Of a stretch of DNA of 31,234 nucleotides, positions 1 through 8,057 are shown one piece after another; positions within the stretch are counted from its first letter, which is position 1, and each line of letters begins with the position of its first letter. Source of the stretch: a virus; the IMG/VR virus record IMGVR_UViG_3300024343_000068, positions 1 to 31,234 of that record; one strand, given 5' to 3'. Below the pieces are notes generated by a model, which worked only from the letters and a program-made list of their open reading frames with translations, was not told the origin of the DNA and made no database searches. The translations under genes and the position numbers were made by a program.

Positions 1-2
1 CT

Positions 3-3000
3 AGAACCTTGGGCAATGACATCAATAGTCCTGTAAGTTTAGTTACACAATACGTTGAAGATGGTGTAGGGATATCCTCTATAGGTGAACAATACGCTAA
101 GAGTAGTTCTGCCACGACTACCCCCACATCTTGGGGCACGTATGCGGCTGCACTTCCATTAAGTGATGCATCCCCATATTTGTGGAATAAAACTACTACT
201 ACCTATACTGATTCTACTACAACTAGTACTTCTACTATTATAGCAATCAAAGGTATTGACGCAGACGCACTAACTGTATCTACTAGTACATCAAATGGTG
301 TGACCACGCTAACATTCAGTGATGGTACAACTGCTTCTGTTAACGATGGCGCAACTGGTACAGCTTCTGGCGTTAAAGTGATATACGCTACAAATGCTTC
401 TGGAACTAGTGCTTCATTTACTAAAGGTTCTCGGACATACGTTAACTATTATGAGTGGACAGGTTCTGCTCCTACATCTGTACCCTCTGGTCTTACCTAT
501 ACTTTATTCGTAGGGGAAGATGGTGATAATGCTGGTGTGTTAGCTATATATGCTGATGATGCAACAGGGACTGGTGCTTCTCTCACTGACAGCACTAAAG
601 ATTACGTAAACTTCTATGAGTGGACAGTCACTGCACCAACAACTATACCTACGGGTTTAACATATGTTAAGTTCATAGGTACTGATGGTGTTAGTTATAC
701 AGGTACTGTGGAGTATTACAAACTAACAAATACCAGCACAGCTCCGAACAGATACTCCAGTGGTACTGTTATAGATACAGGTTGGTCTACAACACCGTCC
801 TACCCTACATCTACTAACAAGTACCTGTGGAACTTTAACAGAAACAGTAGGTCTAATAGTACTTTTGACGACAGTGCTGTTTCATTGATAACACAGTATG
901 TTGTAGATGGTACTGCAGGACGTGGTATCTCAGGCATCACTGAGAAATACCAATTAGGTACTAGTGCAAGCACAGCGCCTACAGGTACTTGGCAAACAAC
1001 GTTATCTGGTGCTGGGGCTATCTCAGCGGCTAACCCGTACCTTTGGAACCAGACAACGATTGCGTACTCTGATAGCTCCACGTCTACGGTAGTAGTAACA
1101 TTAATCGCTGCTAAAGGTGATGAAGGCTATACCCCTGTCAAGGGTACTGATTATAATGATGGTAAAGGTACATATATTAGCTATATATTCAAAACCGTCA
1201 CAACAGGTACAACTGCACCCGGTGCCCCCACAACAGGTAGTTACAACGGGACAGCAGAGACTTTCCCAACTGGCTGGCAGGGTGACCCACTTATCACTAC
1301 GGGTAGTGTGACCTATGTCAGTAAGCGTACTTATAGTCAGACACTTGTTAACGGTATTGCTAGTACAACGTGGACAGCTTCTACATGGTCAACACCTTCA
1401 AATTTCTATAAGGAAGGTTATACACCTGTTAAGAACCTTGATTACTTCGATGGTACAAGTTCATATCTGCATATTAAGTATTCGGATGATGGAACCTCTT
1501 TCACTGCCAATGGTGGTGAAGATGTAGGTTCTTGGATTGGTACACTATCTGATTCTACTATAGCCGATTCTACAACATTTAGTGATTATACTTGGAAGGA
1601 AATTGTTGGTGATACACCCACTTATGAAAAGGAATACACGGTTACACCGGGGCTACTCTCCGAGATAGGTGATCCAGATACGGCAGTATCAGGTGTTACA
1701 TGGGTTTCCTTCACAGGTTCAGCACCATCCACTGCATATTGGATTGCAGAGCAATTCACTATAGATGGAGTAGCTAAGGGTTGGGATATATTTCCTGTAC
1801 AAGCTAAAGACGGTGGTTTACCATTCGTTACAGGTACTAGGACAGGTAATAGGCCTGCTGGTGCTACTAACACTATACGTATGGCAACTACTCAATGGAC
1901 TAATGATGTTGTAGCTGTAGTGTCAATATTCACAGGTAGAACCTATACCACACCTAAAGAATTCGGTTATGGCACAGTAGTTGTAATCACTTATGCTGAT
2001 GGTAAGTTGACAGGTAAGTATACAAGAGGTTCAGGTGGAGCAGATACATGGGTAGAACCGGGTACAATTATAGACGGTGATCTTGTTGTAGATGGTACTA
2101 TAGCTGCCTCGCATATACAGGCTGCATCTATTGATTCCAATAAGTTAGTAATCACAGGCACTAACCCTGTCAGCGGTGTATTAACACCAGCATACCTTGG
2201 TGCTGCAACTACAGCTGAGAATGCTACAGCTGCAACCACAGCTAACTGGTCAACAGTTACTGATGATAATAGTAACATGCCAGCTGATAATGCTACTGTA
2301 GGTGCAACATGGGGTACTGACCTGAGTGGACAACCCTCTGATACAGACCTACTTAACGCTAATACAACCCCATCAGACATAGGTTATACAGGTGATTTAG
2401 CAGCAACAGCAGGTGCAACATGGGGTATTGACCTGAGTGGACAACCCTCTGATACTGCTTTGCTTAACGTCAATACAACCCCCGCTGATATAGGCTACAC
2501 AGGTGACCTAGATGCTAACAATATTACCAACACTAGTGACCTTACAGACGGCGCTAACCTAGGTGGTACTGCTGCATGGGCGAATGTGACTGGTACCTCT
2601 GGTGTAGAGACAACTTTAGGCGCAGCAGCTAAGGTAGCTGTAGTAACGGATAATATTTACACTACAAACACTACAACTATTGATGGCAGCAACATCACAA
2701 CAGGTTCCATAACTGCTAACACTATAGCCGCAGGTAGTATAACCGCAGATAAGATCGAAGCAGACTCTATAACTGCTAATGAAATCAAGTCTGTAGACGG
2801 TTCCGCTATTATATCTAGAACTTATAAGTTAAATGGTAATAATGGCCGAGTAGACGCTACAGTAGGTATAGATAGAGAAACAGCTTCTCCCGACAGGTAC
2901 TATTGGCTAGATACCGATGACACGGATGGTGGAGATAACTTCCAGTTCCCCGAAGAACTTATGTTCGGAGACAGATTAAACAGACTGTTTACTCCCAATA

Positions 3001-3512
3001 TAGTGAACGATGGTGTGACTGTATCTTTCGACGAATACAAGTGGGAGTGGCAGAGTCTGGGGAAAAGTGCTTTTGTATACACGTCTGGTGGAAGCTCTTC
3101 TGCAAGTACGATGTATGCTGACGGAGGCTCTACGAGTTTCTATGCTGCACAGAGCTTGGACAGTGACTCTTGGCAACCTATCTCTTCTAAATCTTACACA
3201 GCAAACGAGCTGACGTACTTCCGAGTAGTTCCTACTTCTGCAACTTCTATAGTAGCAGCGAGTTCAGGAGATGTGAAGTTTAATCTAGTTGTATTTGCAT
3301 CAGGCAAGGAAGACATAAACACAATAACTCTATCAGGCAGCTCTGGAACATACACTATGGAGGAAGTTGCAGAAAACTTAGAAAACGTCCAGTTGACACC
3401 CAGAGCTAACGCTAATGTTTGGTGGGACGAAACACTTTCAACAACATCAACCGTATCAATCCACAGTAGCGTGGACGATATAACAATAGATCTAGTAGCA
3501 AGATATTACTAA
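3..3512 (+). CDS. Tail fibre / tail-tip receptor-binding protein, 5'-truncated by the window edge
   Basis: The reading frame is open to the first base of the window. The first possible start (TTG at 9) lies inside a repeat whose second copy has further sequence in front of it, so I treat the gene as partial. Visible modules: a unit with the pattern VSLxTQYVxDG...PYLWN at about residues 9-80 and again at about 291-365; two 55-residue copies containing YEWT and GLTY; two segments YTPVKxxDYxDG; a tandem 37-residue repeat near residue 765; and a GSITAxxI / ADKI / ANEI segment of the kind found near the end of phage tail-tip (J-like) proteins. It is rich in Thr, Ser and Gly, with no membrane segment. 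The likely role is host recognition at the tail tip, in the virion. From about nt 2816 codon choice changes (GAC and GGA instead of GAT and GGT), suggesting a swapped C-terminal tip. Family assignment rests on architecture, not on a specific homologue. Confidence 0.8.
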   Translation, partial: RTLGNDINSPVSLVTQYVEDGVGISSIGEQYAKSSSATTTPTSWGTYAAALPLSDASPYLWNKTTTTYTDSTTTSTSTIIAIKGIDADALTVSTSTSNGVTTLTFSDGTTASVNDGATGTASGVKVIYATNASGTSASFTKGSRTYVNYYEWTGSAPTSVPSGLTYTLFVGEDGDNAGVLAIYADDATGTGASLTDSTKDYVNFYEWTVTAPTTIPTGLTYVKFIGTDGVSYTGTVEYYKLTNTSTAPNRYSSGTVIDTGWSTTPSYPTSTNKYLWNFNRNSRSNSTFDDSAVSLITQYVVDGTAGRGISGITEKYQLGTSASTAPTGTWQTTLSGAGAISAANPYLWNQTTIAYSDSSTSTVVVTLIAAKGDEGYTPVKGTDYNDGKGTYISYIFKTVTTGTTAPGAPTTGSYNGTAETFPTGWQGDPLITTGSVTYVSKRTYSQTLVNGIASTTWTASTWSTPSNFYKEGYTPVKNLDYFDGTSSYLHIKYSDDGTSFTANGGEDVGSWIGTLSDSTIADSTTFSDYTWKEIVGDTPTYEKEYTVTPGLLSEIGDPDTAVSGVTWVSFTGSAPSTAYWIAEQFTIDGVAKGWDIFPVQAKDGGLPFVTGTRTGNRPAGATNTIRMATTQWTNDVVAVVSIFTGRTYTTPKEFGYGTVVVITYADGKLTGKYTRGSGGADTWVEPGTIIDGDLVVDGTIAASHIQAASIDSNKLVITGTNPVSGVLTPAYLGAATTAENATAATTANWSTVTDDNSNMPADNATVGATWGTDLSGQPSDTDLLNANTTPSDIGYTGDLAATAGATWGIDLSGQPSDTALLNVNTTPADIGYTGDLDANNITNTSDLTDGANLGGTAAWANVTGTSGVETTLGAAAKVAVVTDNIYTTNTTTIDGSNITTGSITANTIAAGSITADKIEADSITANEIKSVDGSAIISRTYKLNGNNGRVDATVGIDRETASPDRYYWLDTDDTDGGDNFQFPEELMFGDRLNRLFTPNIVNDGVTVSFDEYKWEWQSLGKSAFVYTSGGSSSASTMYADGGSTSFYAAQSLDSDSWQPISSKSYTANELTYFRVVPTSATSIVAASSGDVKFNLVVFASGKEDINTITLSGSSGTYTMEEVAENLENVQLTPRANANVWWDETLSTTSTVSIHSSVDDITIDLVARYY
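378..692 (+). repeat. Two tandem copies of a ~165-nt (55-residue) unit in the tail fibre gene
   Basis: The encoded copies begin IYATNASGT and IYADDATGT. Both run through a YEWT motif, a PxGLTY motif and end near F(V/I)GxDG. Spacing between equivalent codons is 165 nt (384 versus 549). Protein similarity is clear and DNA identity is partial, so this is an old, diverged duplication of a small beta-rich domain. Confidence 0.75.
2301..2515 (+). repeat. Tandem 111-nt direct repeat in the tail fibre gene
   Basis: Copy 1 starts at 2301 and copy 2 at 2412, exactly 111 nt (37 codons) apart. Both encode GATWGxDLSGQPSDT, then LLNxNTTPxDIGYTGDL. DNA identity is high, including a shared run around the DLSGQPSD codons, so the duplication is recent or kept similar by recombination. 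It could change copy number by slippage or recombination and so alter fibre length. Confidence 0.85.
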
Positions 3513-3522
3513 TATAGGGAGA
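3506..3522 (+). promoter_or_regulatory. Candidate phage RNA polymerase promoter before the oxygenase gene
   Basis: TTACTAATATAGGGAGA spans the end of the tail fibre gene and lies just upstream of the oxygenase start. The part TATAGGGAGA equals positions -4 to +6 of the classical T7 promoter. A second site at 30642-30658 on the other strand matches in 15 of 17 positions. The GGGAG is also the Shine-Dalgarno of the next gene, so part of the match may be a ribosome-site coincidence. No start site can be proven from sequence. Confidence 0.35.
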
Positions 3523-3528
3523 TGACCT

Positions 3529-4185
3529 ATGGGCGATATAATTGCCCCACGAATGATGCAGGATTCACTAATCAGAGTTTATAAGAACACCTTTACAGAC
3601 GAGTTCTGTGACAAGGCTATAGACACTTGGGAGATCATTACCAAGTCTGTCGAGGAGAAGGACAACCACGATTGGTCTCAGATTGGGTTCCGTAGAGATA
3701 AAGCTATCTTTATGGACTCTTGGGGTGACGAAACTCCAGAGGACGAGATAGCTCTTAGGAGAGAATTTACAGAAGGGGTAGGCTTCGGTCTGATGCCGAG
3801 AGTAGACGCCTACCTAAAGGATGTAGGAGTGTTCGAGGAAGTATACTGCGTACCCCACAATGTGAAGGTGCAGAAGTACGACCACACTCGCGGTGGTGGC
3901 TACTACCAGTTCCATTCGGAACAGGGTGGTAAGAGCGACCATTACCTTCGACGCTTGTTAACTTATACAATATACCTAAACGATGTCCCAGAGGGCGAGG
4001 GCGAAACTGAATTCTTAAATCAAGGATTCCGTTATCAACCGTGCAAGGGAGACTTAGTAATATTCCCTGCATTCTTTACTCATACTCATAGGGGCAATCC
4101 TGTGTATACAACAGACAAATATATCGCTACTGGTTGGATGCTTTGGGCAGACCCACCAGAGGTGGATACTAAGAAAGGAGACTGA
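3529..4185 (+). CDS. 2-oxoglutarate / Fe(II)-dependent oxygenase (prolyl-4-hydroxylase-like)
   Basis: Length 218 residues; start ATG preceded by GGGAG. The C-terminal half has the prolyl-4-hydroxylase-type double-stranded beta-helix pattern: FHSE (His129, Glu131) as the proximal iron ligands, YTIYLND with a Gly/Glu loop, CKGDLVIFPAFFTHTHRG with distal His187, and PVxTxxKY with Lys197 as the likely 2-oxoglutarate contact. The family reaction couples decarboxylation of 2-oxoglutarate to hydroxylation of a substrate. The acidic iron ligand is Glu rather than the usual Asp, which is less common but compatible with metal binding. It sits between tail fibre and adhesin-like genes, so a virion protein or a host surface component are possible substrates; this is inference. 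Relatives are known in several tailed phages, mostly without a proven substrate. Confidence 0.85.
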   Translation: MGDIIAPRMMQDSLIRVYKNTFTDEFCDKAIDTWEIITKSVEEKDNHDWSQIGFRRDKAIFMDSWGDETPEDEIALRREFTEGVGFGLMPRVDAYLKDVGVFEEVYCVPHNVKVQKYDHTRGGGYYQFHSEQGGKSDHYLRRLLTYTIYLNDVPEGEGETEFLNQGFRYQPCKGDLVIFPAFFTHTHRGNPVYTTDKYIATGWMLWADPPEVDTKKGD

Positions 4186-4187
4186 TT

Positions 4188-5099
4188 ATGGCAATCGGCA
4201 ATTATAATACATTATCTGCAGCACAGACTGCTGCTACGTCAGTTACTACTTCAGAGAACAGTTTCAGAACCATTATGGATCAGGCTCTCGAGAAGTTGAT
4301 CGTAGGAGAAGACTTCCAAGTCTTGTCAGGAACTGTAGACGTACCTGTGCCAGACGGTGCAACGCATATGCAAGTAACTGCCTGTGGTGCTGGTGGCGGA
4401 GGCGGCGGTGGTAGTGGTACTGCCAATGGCGCACAAAACCAAGATCACGGATTCTCTGGAAGCGGTGGCGGTGGTGGTGGTGGTATCACCGGAGTACTTC
4501 TTGCTGTTACCTCTGGAGAGACTATAAGAATAGCAGTAGGTGCAGGCGGCACTGGGTCGTCGGGAAATAGACAGAGTGTGAGCCAAAATCCACAGTTGAA
4601 CCACGCAGCAAGTAACGCTGGGGGAGCTACTACAGCAACCAACCAATCAGGATCCGGTAACGTACTACTGTCCTTAGGTGGTGGTGGTGGCACTGCTCCA
4701 GCTTCTGGCGGTTACAACCTTAGCTCAGGTTCTGCTGGTACTGGGGGTGCTGTAAACGTAGGAGCTGCTACGACAAACACCTTCGGCGGTGTTGCTGGAA
4801 CAAGTGGCGGTGGTGGCAGTAACAGTGCACAAACAAACACTAACAACGCGCAGGTTGGATCAGCTGGAGCTGGAGGCATAGCATCTGGCGGAGGTTTCGA
4901 AGGACTGGTATTAACACCTGTCACAGGACAGAGATTCTCCTTATCGCAAACCTCTACCGTAGAAGCTCGATCAGGAGTAGATGGCGGATTTGGGTCTGGA
5001 GGTGCTGGAGGCGCTGCGGCATACAGACTCCAGCGGCTCGCAGGTGACGGAGCTGACGGCGGTGACGGAGTATTCTTCGGCAGATTCGTAAAGATATAA
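4188..5099 (+). CDS. Glycine-rich tail adhesin-like protein
   Basis: Length 303 residues, start two bases after the previous stop, with AAGGAGA upstream. The N-terminus (about residues 1-45) is a short helical/linker section. From about residue 50 there is a V(D/P)VPxGAxxMQVTACGAGG segment followed by many polyglycine runs and a GETIRIAVGAGG strand, as in the glycine-rich domain of phage tail proteins. Polyglycine sandwiches of this kind form receptor-binding tips in T-even-type adhesins; the link here is by composition and context. The protein ends in DGADGGDGVFFGRFVKI-type residues, a closing beta strand. It lies between the oxygenase and a tail-fibre chaperone, which supports a role at the fibre tip. 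The long open frames on the opposite strand are proline-rich mirror images of the glycine codons and are not genes. Confidence 0.75.
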   Translation: MAIGNYNTLSAAQTAATSVTTSENSFRTIMDQALEKLIVGEDFQVLSGTVDVPVPDGATHMQVTACGAGGGGGGGSGTANGAQNQDHGFSGSGGGGGGGITGVLLAVTSGETIRIAVGAGGTGSSGNRQSVSQNPQLNHAASNAGGATTATNQSGSGNVLLSLGGGGGTAPASGGYNLSSGSAGTGGAVNVGAATTNTFGGVAGTSGGGGSNSAQTNTNNAQVGSAGAGGIASGGGFEGLVLTPVTGQRFSLSQTSTVEARSGVDGGFGSGGAGGAAAYRLQRLAGDGADGGDGVFFGRFVKI

Positions 5100-5109
5100 G
5101 GAGACAATT

Positions 5110-5466
5110 ATGGCTAGATATATCCTAGTAGACGATACTACCAGATTAGTAGAGAACGTCGTTAAATCAAGCGTTACTCCTTTAGCGTACGTAGGCAAAA
5201 CTTGGTACATAGCACCAATAGATGCTGGTCCAGGAGACACTTACACCGTTGAAGGTGTGTGCGTGAAACCTTTAGTAGAGGCCGTAGAGGTTTCTCTTGA
5301 AGAGATTCGTTTACAGCGGGACAAACTCTTGGTCGAGTCCGATTGGACTCAGTGTCGAGATGTGGTGCTGTCTAACGACACAGAGTGGGCAACATACAGA
5401 CAAGCGTTGCGAGACATGACAGAAGATTATGTCCTAACGGCAGACCCTGTTTGGCCAACTCTTTAA
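5110..5466 (+). CDS. Phage tail fibre assembly chaperone-like protein
   Basis: Length 118 residues; AAGGAGA precedes the ATG. The C-terminal 60 residues carry the pattern of phage tail assembly chaperones (Phage_tail_APC / DUF4376 type): a basic helix with RDKLLxESDWTQ, then EWATYRQALRDM. The N-terminal half is a short beta-rich section ending in a linker (VEAVEVSLEEI). Such proteins help fold or attach the fibre tip and are usually encoded directly downstream of it, as here. Its codon preference (GAC, GGA) matches the two genes before it and differs from the genes after 5.5 kb, so the three appear to travel together. Confidence 0.75.
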   Translation: MARYILVDDTTRLVENVVKSSVTPLAYVGKTWYIAPIDAGPGDTYTVEGVCVKPLVEAVEVSLEEIRLQRDKLLVESDWTQCRDVVLSNDTEWATYRQALRDMTEDYVLTADPVWPTL

Positions 5467-5497
5467 AATAAATACAGACAACATAGGCACCTTTATA

Positions 5498-5941
5498 ATG
5501 CAAGGACAACTATTACTACCTGAGGAAGTGCTGGCCCAGTGGCCTGAGATAGCCCCCTTAGTAGCCTCATTCTTAGATAAAGGTGAAGGTGAATCCACAG
5601 TATTCGATATCGCACAGAAATGTATTAGTATGCGCTATCAATGTTGGACTGTGAGAGAGGAAGGTAAGCTCATCTGTTTATGTATAACTAAGATAGACAC
5701 GTACCCTACCTTCAAGGCATTACATATTATAGGGATTGCTGGTAAAGCTATGAGATCATGGCAACACTTCCATCCTGAGTTAGAAAACTTTGCCAAGTTT
5801 AATGACTGTAAAAGAATTACACAATGGGGGCGTACTGGTTGGACTAAGAGATTAGAACAACTAGAAGGTCAACATGGTGAAAAATATAAGGTAATCCATA
5901 CCGTTATGGCTATGGAATTAATAACAGACAAGGGGATTTAA
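5498..5941 (+). CDS. Conserved-looking phage protein, weak GNAT-acetyltransferase-like character
   Basis: Length 147 residues. The central strand-helix pattern (GKLICLCITKI, then LHIIGIAGKAMRSW) and the later CKRITQWGRTGW segment are reminiscent of small GNAT-like proteins found between head/tail and internal-protein genes in podoviruses. I do not see a clear acetyl-CoA P-loop (QxxGxG/A), so catalytic activity is doubtful and no function is claimed. The start has almost no Shine-Dalgarno: the 31-nt gap before it contains only A/T-rich sequence and TTTATAATG. Codon preference returns here to GAT/GGT, so this gene marks the right edge of the tail-tip cassette. Confidence 0.6.
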   Translation: MQGQLLLPEEVLAQWPEIAPLVASFLDKGEGESTVFDIAQKCISMRYQCWTVREEGKLICLCITKIDTYPTFKALHIIGIAGKAMRSWQHFHPELENFAKFNDCKRITQWGRTGWTKRLEQLEGQHGEKYKVIHTVMAMELITDKGI

Positions 5942-5942
5942 C

Positions 5943-6614
5943 ATGGGCGGAAGTTCACCAACATCAATTGAAACAATACCAGAATGGTTACAACCATACC
6001 TAGAGAACACATTAAAAGAAGGTGAAGACCTATATAGTGCTGATGCATTTAGTCATGTTGAAGGTCTAACTGACGAACAGAAAGAAGGTATGGCACTCAC
6101 TAAGGGTGGTGTGCTAGGCCAGACTGATACTGCTGAGAAGTCGGCTATGGGTCGCGATGTACTACTTAATGCAGCCCAAGGTGGTAATGTTGTTGATTAT
6201 GACAACACTAACACACAAGCTATTAAAGATGCAGCAATACGTAAGAGTCAACAGGCCTTCGGTGATACTGCAGGGGCTATGGCATCTGGAGGCTTAGTAG
6301 GTGGTCGCCGTGCTGAATTGGTTAAGTCTCAACGTGATGCTGAACTAGCTTCCAGTTTAGCTGATATTGACTATAACGACTACAATACTAGGCGTAGCCA
6401 AGCATTATCTTCTGCTGGTAGTGTCATTAGTTCTGGTTCAGATATACAGAATCAGTATAGTAAGCCGGGTGATACATTATCTGGTGTGGGTGCAGGTATT
6501 CAGGAACAGAATCAACGAGAAGCTGATGCACCTTATCAGGGCTTTCAACGATGGTTAGGCACTTTACAAGGTGTACCATCCTCACCTAATGCAACTGGCA
6601 CTGGAGGTAAATAG
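5943..6614 (+). CDS. Putative internal / DNA-ejection protein
   Basis: Length 223 residues, starting MGGSSP after GGGGA, one base after the previous stop. It is predicted mostly helical, with Ala/Gly/Gln/Ser richness and a central segment (about residues 105-165) of GGxVGGRRAELVKSQRDAELAxxLADIDYxDYxxRRxQAL. A C-terminal YQGFQRWLGTLQG precedes a Gly-rich tail. Short helical proteins of this composition sit ahead of the large ejection proteins in many podoviruses. No enzymatic motif is seen. Function is inferred from position and composition. Confidence 0.55.
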   Translation: MGGSSPTSIETIPEWLQPYLENTLKEGEDLYSADAFSHVEGLTDEQKEGMALTKGGVLGQTDTAEKSAMGRDVLLNAAQGGNVVDYDNTNTQAIKDAAIRKSQQAFGDTAGAMASGGLVGGRRAELVKSQRDAELASSLADIDYNDYNTRRSQALSSAGSVISSGSDIQNQYSKPGDTLSGVGAGIQEQNQREADAPYQGFQRWLGTLQGVPSSPNATGTGGK

Positions 6615-6616
6615 TT

Positions 6617-7300
6617 ATGGGTTATCCATGGGAAAGAAAGGAAGAACCAACACCATCTAGTGTTTACTCTGCACCTGTAGTTGTAGCCCCACTAGGTGAC
6701 TACCGTACTAACAGTTATGGTGAGGCTGGACGTGGTGGTGCTAATTTAGATAATGAGACGAGCCGTATAGAGAGCGTAGTTAATGGTGTACCTGTTACAG
6801 ACATATCTACTGGTGCGAGTAGTGCTGTATATGAGAACCAACCCTCAATATGGGATGCAATAATAGGTTCAGACCTAAGTCCTGAGACCCCTTCACAAGA
6901 AGAGCTAATGGCAGACCCTTCATTAATGACTGATGACATGTGGGGATGGCAACATAGTCAAGGTGTTGGTTCAACTGGTGGTAATAATGAGAATAGCGGT
7001 AGTGTAGCTGCTACTGTATCTCCACCTCGTGTTCATGGCACCTTAGGTGATCTTGGTAATAATAATAATAATATTAGCACTAACACCTACGCTGATAATT
7101 ATTTCCGTGCTGTACCTGACTCTGTATTCGCAAGTGTTGTAACTGCACCTAATGCAGGTGGCATTTCTAGCCCTAGTTTAACTGGTGTACCAATTAGTTA
7201 TGGCAACAGCCGTAATGGTGGGCGTCAGTGGAACTCTGGTGTATTCGGTCAACAAGCAGGTGGTAGTATGGCCACAGCTGCTACATCAGGAGAAGGTTAA
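6617..7300 (+). CDS. Hypothetical low-complexity virion-module protein
   Basis: Length 227 residues; GGAGG in the end of the previous gene serves the ATG. It is rich in Ser, Gly, Asn and Thr, low in Lys, and has an NNNN run near residue 150 encoded by an AAT repeat. I find no domain, signal peptide or membrane segment. It shares the coupled layout of its neighbours (its TAA overlaps the next ATG), so it is co-translated with them and probably a structural or packaged protein. It is not recognised. Confidence 0.55.
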   Translation: MGYPWERKEEPTPSSVYSAPVVVAPLGDYRTNSYGEAGRGGANLDNETSRIESVVNGVPVTDISTGASSAVYENQPSIWDAIIGSDLSPETPSQEELMADPSLMTDDMWGWQHSQGVGSTGGNNENSGSVAATVSPPRVHGTLGDLGNNNNNISTNTYADNYFRAVPDSVFASVVTAPNAGGISSPSLTGVPISYGNSRNGGRQWNSGVFGQQAGGSMATAATSGEG

Positions 7301-8055
7301 TGGAAAATGAACAGGGTAGTAAATATTTAGGTATGAACCCGCTACAAGCACTTCAAATACAACCTATGGCTCTTCAAGGTGGTGGTCAGATGTTTAGTAC
7401 GCCAGACCCTCTCATGGACATAGGGAAGGCATTGGCTATGAAAACTATGGGGTTGTATAATGGTACCGTTGGAGTTGAAGGTCAACGTACAGGTCAAGAC
7501 ACAGTGCCTGCAATGTTATCTCCCGGTGAAGCCGTAATCCCTGCATCAGCTGCACAAGATCCTGCTAATCAGGAAGCTATTCAGGGCATGGTTAATGAAG
7601 GTCAACAAGATCAAGGTATGGCTGCACAGATATTGCAATCCCTAGGGCTACCTATGGATCCCCAGCTTATTGCTATGATTGAAGACATGTTAGCACAAGG
7701 TGTTCCACCTGAACAGATAGTGCAACAATTACAAGAGCGCATAGGGCAGACACAGGGTGGCCAAGAAGGTGTTATAGAAGCTCCACAACAAGCTCCTATG
7801 GAAGCTCAAGGCGCACCTATGGCACCTATGGAGGAAGGTATGGGTGTACCTCAGGGTCTATATAGTGGTACAACGGGTGTACAATCTCCATTATCAGCTA
7901 AGGGTCAACGTGAACAACAGAAGTTCCAAGCTGAAGAATCCCGTAAAGATGCTGCATTCCAAGCTGACCAACGCCGTAAAAACGATGCACATAATGTATC
8001 TATGAAACAGAAATCCGAAAGTGCTATGTATGCACGTAGTATGAGTGGAGAATAA
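7300..8055 (+). CDS. Putative virion protein with DTVPAMLSPGE motif
   Basis: Length 251 residues, TAATG-coupled to the gene before. At about residues 66-83 it has GQDTVPAMLSPGEAVIPASA, a sequence pattern I know from phage tail and tape-measure-like proteins (TVPxMLTPGE). Residues 95-165 are Gln/Met-rich helices (MVNEGQQDQGMAAQIL, EDMLAQGVPPEQIVQQL). The last 60 residues form a highly charged helix with FQAEESRKDAAFQADQRRK, a likely coiled coil. There are no membrane segments. The probable role is as an internal or tail component; the exact role is unknown. Confidence 0.55.
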   Translation: MENEQGSKYLGMNPLQALQIQPMALQGGGQMFSTPDPLMDIGKALAMKTMGLYNGTVGVEGQRTGQDTVPAMLSPGEAVIPASAAQDPANQEAIQGMVNEGQQDQGMAAQILQSLGLPMDPQLIAMIEDMLAQGVPPEQIVQQLQERIGQTQGGQEGVIEAPQQAPMEAQGAPMAPMEEGMGVPQGLYSGTTGVQSPLSAKGQREQQKFQAEESRKDAAFQADQRRKNDAHNVSMKQKSESAMYARSMSGE

Positions 8056-8057
8056 TC

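Noticed and set aside
4326-5107. Long open frames on the - strand across the glycine-rich gene
   Set aside because: They are proline- or serine-rich mirror images of GGN codons, with no ribosome site and antisense to a well-supported gene.
5498-5941. Calling this gene an acetyltransferase
   Set aside because: Only the overall strand-helix pattern suggests GNAT; no acetyl-CoA binding loop is visible.
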